Shown in pieces: positions 43,569 to 46,267 of a stretch of DNA of 46,267 nucleotides. The DNA comes from Sphingobacterium shayense (GTDB taxonomy: Bacteria; Bacteroidota; Bacteroidia; Sphingobacteriales; Sphingobacteriaceae). Both the position numbers and the translations under genes were made by a program. The stretch is taken from positions 1 through 46,267 of the forward strand of contig NZ_JABMCQ010000013.1 in assembly GCF_013179575.1 (NCBI RefSeq), in the 5' to 3' direction. The notes beneath the pieces were generated by a model that made no database searches, was not told the DNA's origin, and saw only the letters and a list, made by a program, of their open reading frames with translations. Within the stretch, counting starts at the first letter, position 1. Each line of letters starts with the position of its first letter.

Positions 43569-45269
43569 TTACCAGAAGCGCACGTATATTGCAGTCACTA
43601 AGAGCAATGTTACAACAATCAGCACCAATATGGATGGTTCCACCCGGAACATCTTGCTGTCCAACGTAAACGCTTTTGGATTTTCTTTTGGTCCAAATAA
43701 ACTGACAATGATCATCAATGCAATAGTAAATGCAAAGGCTAGACCCATACAAATTTGAAAGGGGATTTCATATTCCCCACTTCTATTTATATAGGCCGTA
43801 TAGATCCAGGTTTCCGGTCCAAACACTTTGGTAGCAAATTCGTTAAAGAATACTGATAGTCCAAACCCTGTGACAAGGCCTGTAATCGCAGCCGCTCCCG
43901 TTGTACGTTTCCAAAACATCCCCAATAAAAACATCGCAAAAACTCCGGGACTAATAAAGCCAGTGTATTTTTGTATGAAAGTAAATCCGCCTGCTCCGCC
44001 AATACCGAGGGTATCGTTCCATGTGAAAAGTACAGACACTAAGATAGAAACTACAATCGTTATTTTCCCTATCCAAACCATTTTTGCTTCACTCGCATCT
44101 TTACGAATATATTTCTTATAGATATCAAGCGTGAAAATCGTTGCTATGCTATTGGCTTTACCAGCGAGACCTGCAACGATGGCTGCAGTAAGGGCCGCGA
44201 GTGCCAGTCCCTTCATACCATTAGGCAGATAGCCCAAAATTGCGGAATAGGCATTATCCGCATGGAAAACACCACCTGGTGCCATCTCTTCTTGTAATGC
44301 TCCATTCTTATAAAGCACATAAGCTGCAATCCCCGGAAGCATAACTATGATTGGCATCAAAAGCTTCAAAAAACCTGCAAACAAAATTCCTAAACGAGCC
44401 GTTTTAAGATTCGCCCCTAACGCACGTTGCGTGATATATTGATTACATCCCCAATAATTTAAATTCACGATCCAAATCCCTGCGAGATACATCCCAATTC
44501 CAGGTAGCATAAGGTATTTATTAATCTCTTCTTGAGAGGCCCCGGGCCCAGGTTTTTCAACGATCATATTAAAGTGACTCGGCGAATCTTCCATCAACTT
44601 ATTGAATCCTGCTATAACATCTTTTCCTAAACCAAAATGCTCACTCACCAAAGTCAATGCCACATAGGTAGTAGCGATACCGCCAACTATAAGCACCACG
44701 ACCTGGATTACATCGGTAAACCCAATAACGCGCATTCCTCCCAGCGTGATAATCACGGCGAAAATTGCTAGGGCGACCATGATAATATGGAAACTATCTC
44801 CACCACCAGCCATACTGGAAATAGCAATAGCACCTAAATATAAAATGGATGTCAAGTTTACAAACACGTACAAAAACAGCCAAAATACAGCCATAATTAA
44901 ACTAGTTGTTTCATTATAGCGGTTATTTAAAAACTGTGGCATCGTAAAGATCTTGTTCTTCAGATATACCGGTATGAACCAAACTGCAACAACAATAAGT
45001 GCGATCGCTGCTATTAATTCATAAGCGGCAACAGCAATTCCCACCTCAAAACCATTACCACTCATTCCAATAAACTGTTCAGCCGAGATGTTTGAAGCAA
45101 TTAAAGAGGCTCCAATAGCCCACCATGTTAATGATCCTTCCGCAAGGAAATAATCCTTGCTCCCCCCTGCTGAGTTTGTTTTTTTACGGTATATCCAATA
45201 ACCGTATCCGGCTACCAAGAAAAAATAGATTACAAAGATTACGTAGTCTACTGTCGCGAATTTTTCCAT
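43569..45269 (-). CDS. sodium:sugar symporter, SGLT family
   Basis: A 566-residue membrane protein with about 14 helices. The SSS-family features YFLAEGSLTWWAIGASLIASNISAEQFIGMSG, GMRVIGFTDVIQV and the LNYWGCNQYITQRALGA segment are clear. Relatives carry glucose, galactose, xylose or arabinose with Na+. Context (araA, galM, arabinofuranosidases) makes L-arabinose the likely cargo, by inference. The start ATG 45269 lies about 20 bases beyond a hairpin terminator that closes araA, so expression probably depends on partial read-through or a promoter overlapping that hairpin. Confidence 0.93.
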   Translation of the reverse strand: MEKFATVDYVIFVIYFFLVAGYGYWIYRKKTNSAGGSKDYFLAEGSLTWWAIGASLIASNISAEQFIGMSGNGFEVGIAVAAYELIAAIALIVVAVWFIPVYLKNKIFTMPQFLNNRYNETTSLIMAVFWLFLYVFVNLTSILYLGAIAISSMAGGGDSFHIIMVALAIFAVIITLGGMRVIGFTDVIQVVVLIVGGIATTYVALTLVSEHFGLGKDVIAGFNKLMEDSPSHFNMIVEKPGPGASQEEINKYLMLPGIGMYLAGIWIVNLNYWGCNQYITQRALGANLKTARLGILFAGFLKLLMPIIVMLPGIAAYVLYKNGALQEEMAPGGVFHADNAYSAILGYLPNGMKGLALAALTAAIVAGLAGKANSIATIFTLDIYKKYIRKDASEAKMVWIGKITIVVSILVSVLFTWNDTLGIGGAGGFTFIQKYTGFISPGVFAMFLLGMFWKRTTGAAAITGLVTGFGLSVFFNEFATKVFGPETWIYTAYINRSGEYEIPFQICMGLAFAFTIALMIIVSLFGPKENPKAFTLDSKMFRVEPSILVLIVVTLLLVTAIYVRFW

Positions 45270-45288
45270 CGTTATTTATAAAGGTTAG

Positions 45289-45340
45289 AAAAAAGACTTT
45301 CCTCAATCTGTCCTGAGTTGAACAACAAGGAAAGTCTTTT
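45289..45340 (-). terminator. terminator or attenuator between araA and the symporter gene
   Basis: AAAAGACTTTCCT (45291-45303) / AGGAAAGTCTTTT (45328-45340), a 13-bp perfect stem with a 24-base loop. On the minus strand the T-run (complement of 45289-45294) follows. It lies 5 bases after the araA stop and about 20 before the symporter ATG. Confidence 0.85.
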
Positions 45341-45345
45341 ATTAT

Positions 45346-46267
45346 TTATTTTTTGAGCAGATAATACAGCTCGTTCCATCTAAGTTGATTTTCCAAATTC
45401 GGTAGCGTCGTATTCTCATCGATAACAACATATTCAACGCCTGCAATACGAGCAAAATCCTCAAGATATTCAGGGGTTAAAGCTAAGCTATAAGCGGTAT
45501 GGTGTGCTCCTCCAGCCAAAATCCAAGCACTGCAGCCTGTCTTCATATCAGGTAGCGGTTTCCATAACACACGGGCTACAGGTAGTTTCGGTAGATCATT
45601 TGTCACTGGAATACCCTCCACTTTATTTACAATGAGTCGGAACCGCGTGCCCATATCCACAAGGGATGCATTTAACGCTGCCCCACTGATACCATTAAAG
45701 ACTAGTCGCGCTGGATCCGCCTTACCGCCGATCCCTAACGGGTGAACTTCGACACGTGGAGTACTCGCAGCTAGAGCCGCATCAACCTCAAGCATATGAG
45801 AACCAAGTACCATTGCACTATCTGGGTTGAAATTGTACGTATAATCTTCCATGAATGCAGAGGCTCCCTGTAGACCGGCTCCCATCACTTTACAAGCGCG
45901 AACTAACGCAGGTGTTTTCCAATCTCCTTCTCCCGCAAACCCAAACCCCTCTGCCATCAGACGTTGGACCGCGAGTCCAGGTAATTGAACAATTCCATGA
46001 AGATCTTCAAACGTATCAGTGAATCCTTTATAATTACCCGCTACAAGAAATTTACGAAGTCCAATCTCTATGCGGGCAGCTTCTTTCAGACTATCTCGTT
46101 TATCACCATCAATTTTCACATTGTCAGCTAATTCATAAGTTTGTTCATACTCGCGAATTAATTCATCGATCTCGTGTGATGTTACTTCATTGATAATCTC
46201 TACAAGGTCCCCGACAGCATATGTATTTACCGAGAAACCAAATTGCGTTTCGGCAGACACTTTATCT
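45346..46267 (-). CDS. araA: L-arabinose isomerase, C-terminal part (5' end outside window)
   Basis: The minus-strand frame is open to the window edge (residues [23 protein letters not shown] at its start), so only about 306 of the usual 500 residues are present. The visible part has the metal-site segments [26 protein letters not shown] and GGAHHTAYS, matching AraA, which converts L-arabinose to L-ribulose in the cytoplasm. The GTG at 46258 is not a start, as conserved sequence continues upstream. It is the first gene seen of the arabinose cluster, so the kinase and epimerase may lie beyond the window. Confidence 0.95.
   Translation of the reverse strand, partial: DKVSAETQFGFSVNTYAVGDLVEIINEVTSHEIDELIREYEQTYELADNVKIDGDKRDSLKEAARIEIGLRKFLVAGNYKGFTDTFEDLHGIVQLPGLAVQRLMAEGFGFAGEGDWKTPALVRACKVMGAGLQGASAFMEDYTYNFNPDSAMVLGSHMLEVDAALAASTPRVEVHPLGIGGKADPARLVFNGISGAALNASLVDMGTRFRLIVNKVEGIPVTNDLPKLPVARVLWKPLPDMKTGCSAWILAGGAHHTAYSLALTPEYLEDFARIAGVEYVVIDENTTLPNLENQLRWNELYYLLKK

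Noticed and set aside
46258..46260. GTG as the start of the isomerase gene
   Set aside because: Conserved AraA sequence continues upstream to the window edge, and the visible part is only about 60% of the family length.

Overview
The window looks like chromosomal DNA of a Bacteroidota bacterium, most likely family Sphingobacteriaceae (Sphingobacterium/Pedobacter-like). Three things point there: many families typical of the phylum (DUF2480, DUF3108, DUF3109, DUF4136, DUF6427-like, a short stand-alone glycogen-synthase-like protein beside panC-panD, FKBP lipoproteins, a CarboxypepD_reg-TonB receptor, GH51/GH127 enzymes); several promoter candidates of the form TAnnTTTG; and few convincing Shine-Dalgarno sites. 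I saw no insertion sequence, prophage, CRISPR array or integrase.

Layout. 1-858: 3' part of an MsbA-like ABC exporter. 966-1340: YtxH-like protein. 1398-3949: partial cytochrome c maturation set (ccmB, ccmC, ccmD-like) ending in a polytopic membrane protein. 4209-8380: envelope genes (beta-barrel protein, LptC, membrane-anchored parvulin isomerase). 8442-12454: conserved Bacteroidota housekeeping genes (DUF2480, DUF3108, DUF3109, polyprenyl synthase, TerC). 12567-17559, minus strand: thioredoxin-fold protein, C1 aminopeptidase-like protease and prolyl oligopeptidase, each ending in a hairpin terminator. 17732-19026: lpxH and an overlapping Crp/Fnr regulator, convergent with an esterase. 20184-20516: three identical tRNA-Asp genes. 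20588-24411: prfA, an SMR exporter, the glycogen-synthase-like gene and divergent panC-panD. 24467-27943: His-rich small membrane protein, TonB receptor with a CxxC in its plug, and a secreted thioredoxin-like protein. 28057-31915: two FKBP-like lipoproteins, nadE and a DUF4136 lipoprotein.

32050-46267 is an arabinose-containing glycan utilisation region. On the minus strand, in transcription order, lie araA (running off the window), an SGLT-type symporter, a lipoprotein aldose epimerase, and three GH51 alpha-L-arabinofuranosidases. The last of these carries a half propeller related to GH43. GH127 (beta-L-arabinofuranosidase) and DUF2264 genes are divergently placed next to them. The likely logic is that arabinofuranosides are trimmed outside the cytoplasm, the epimerase equilibrates released sugar, the symporter imports it and AraA makes L-ribulose. 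No SusC/SusD pair or regulator for this locus is visible here.

The parts that best repay a second look are the 23-bp perfect hairpin at 24912-24960 inside the His-rich/TonB/thioredoxin locus, the catalytically doubtful glycogen-synthase-like protein, the GH43-like/GH51 fusion, the terminator placed between araA and its symporter, and a possible 30-codon minus-strand gene with its own terminator at 29512-29604. All functional calls were read by eye from sequence; no database search was run.
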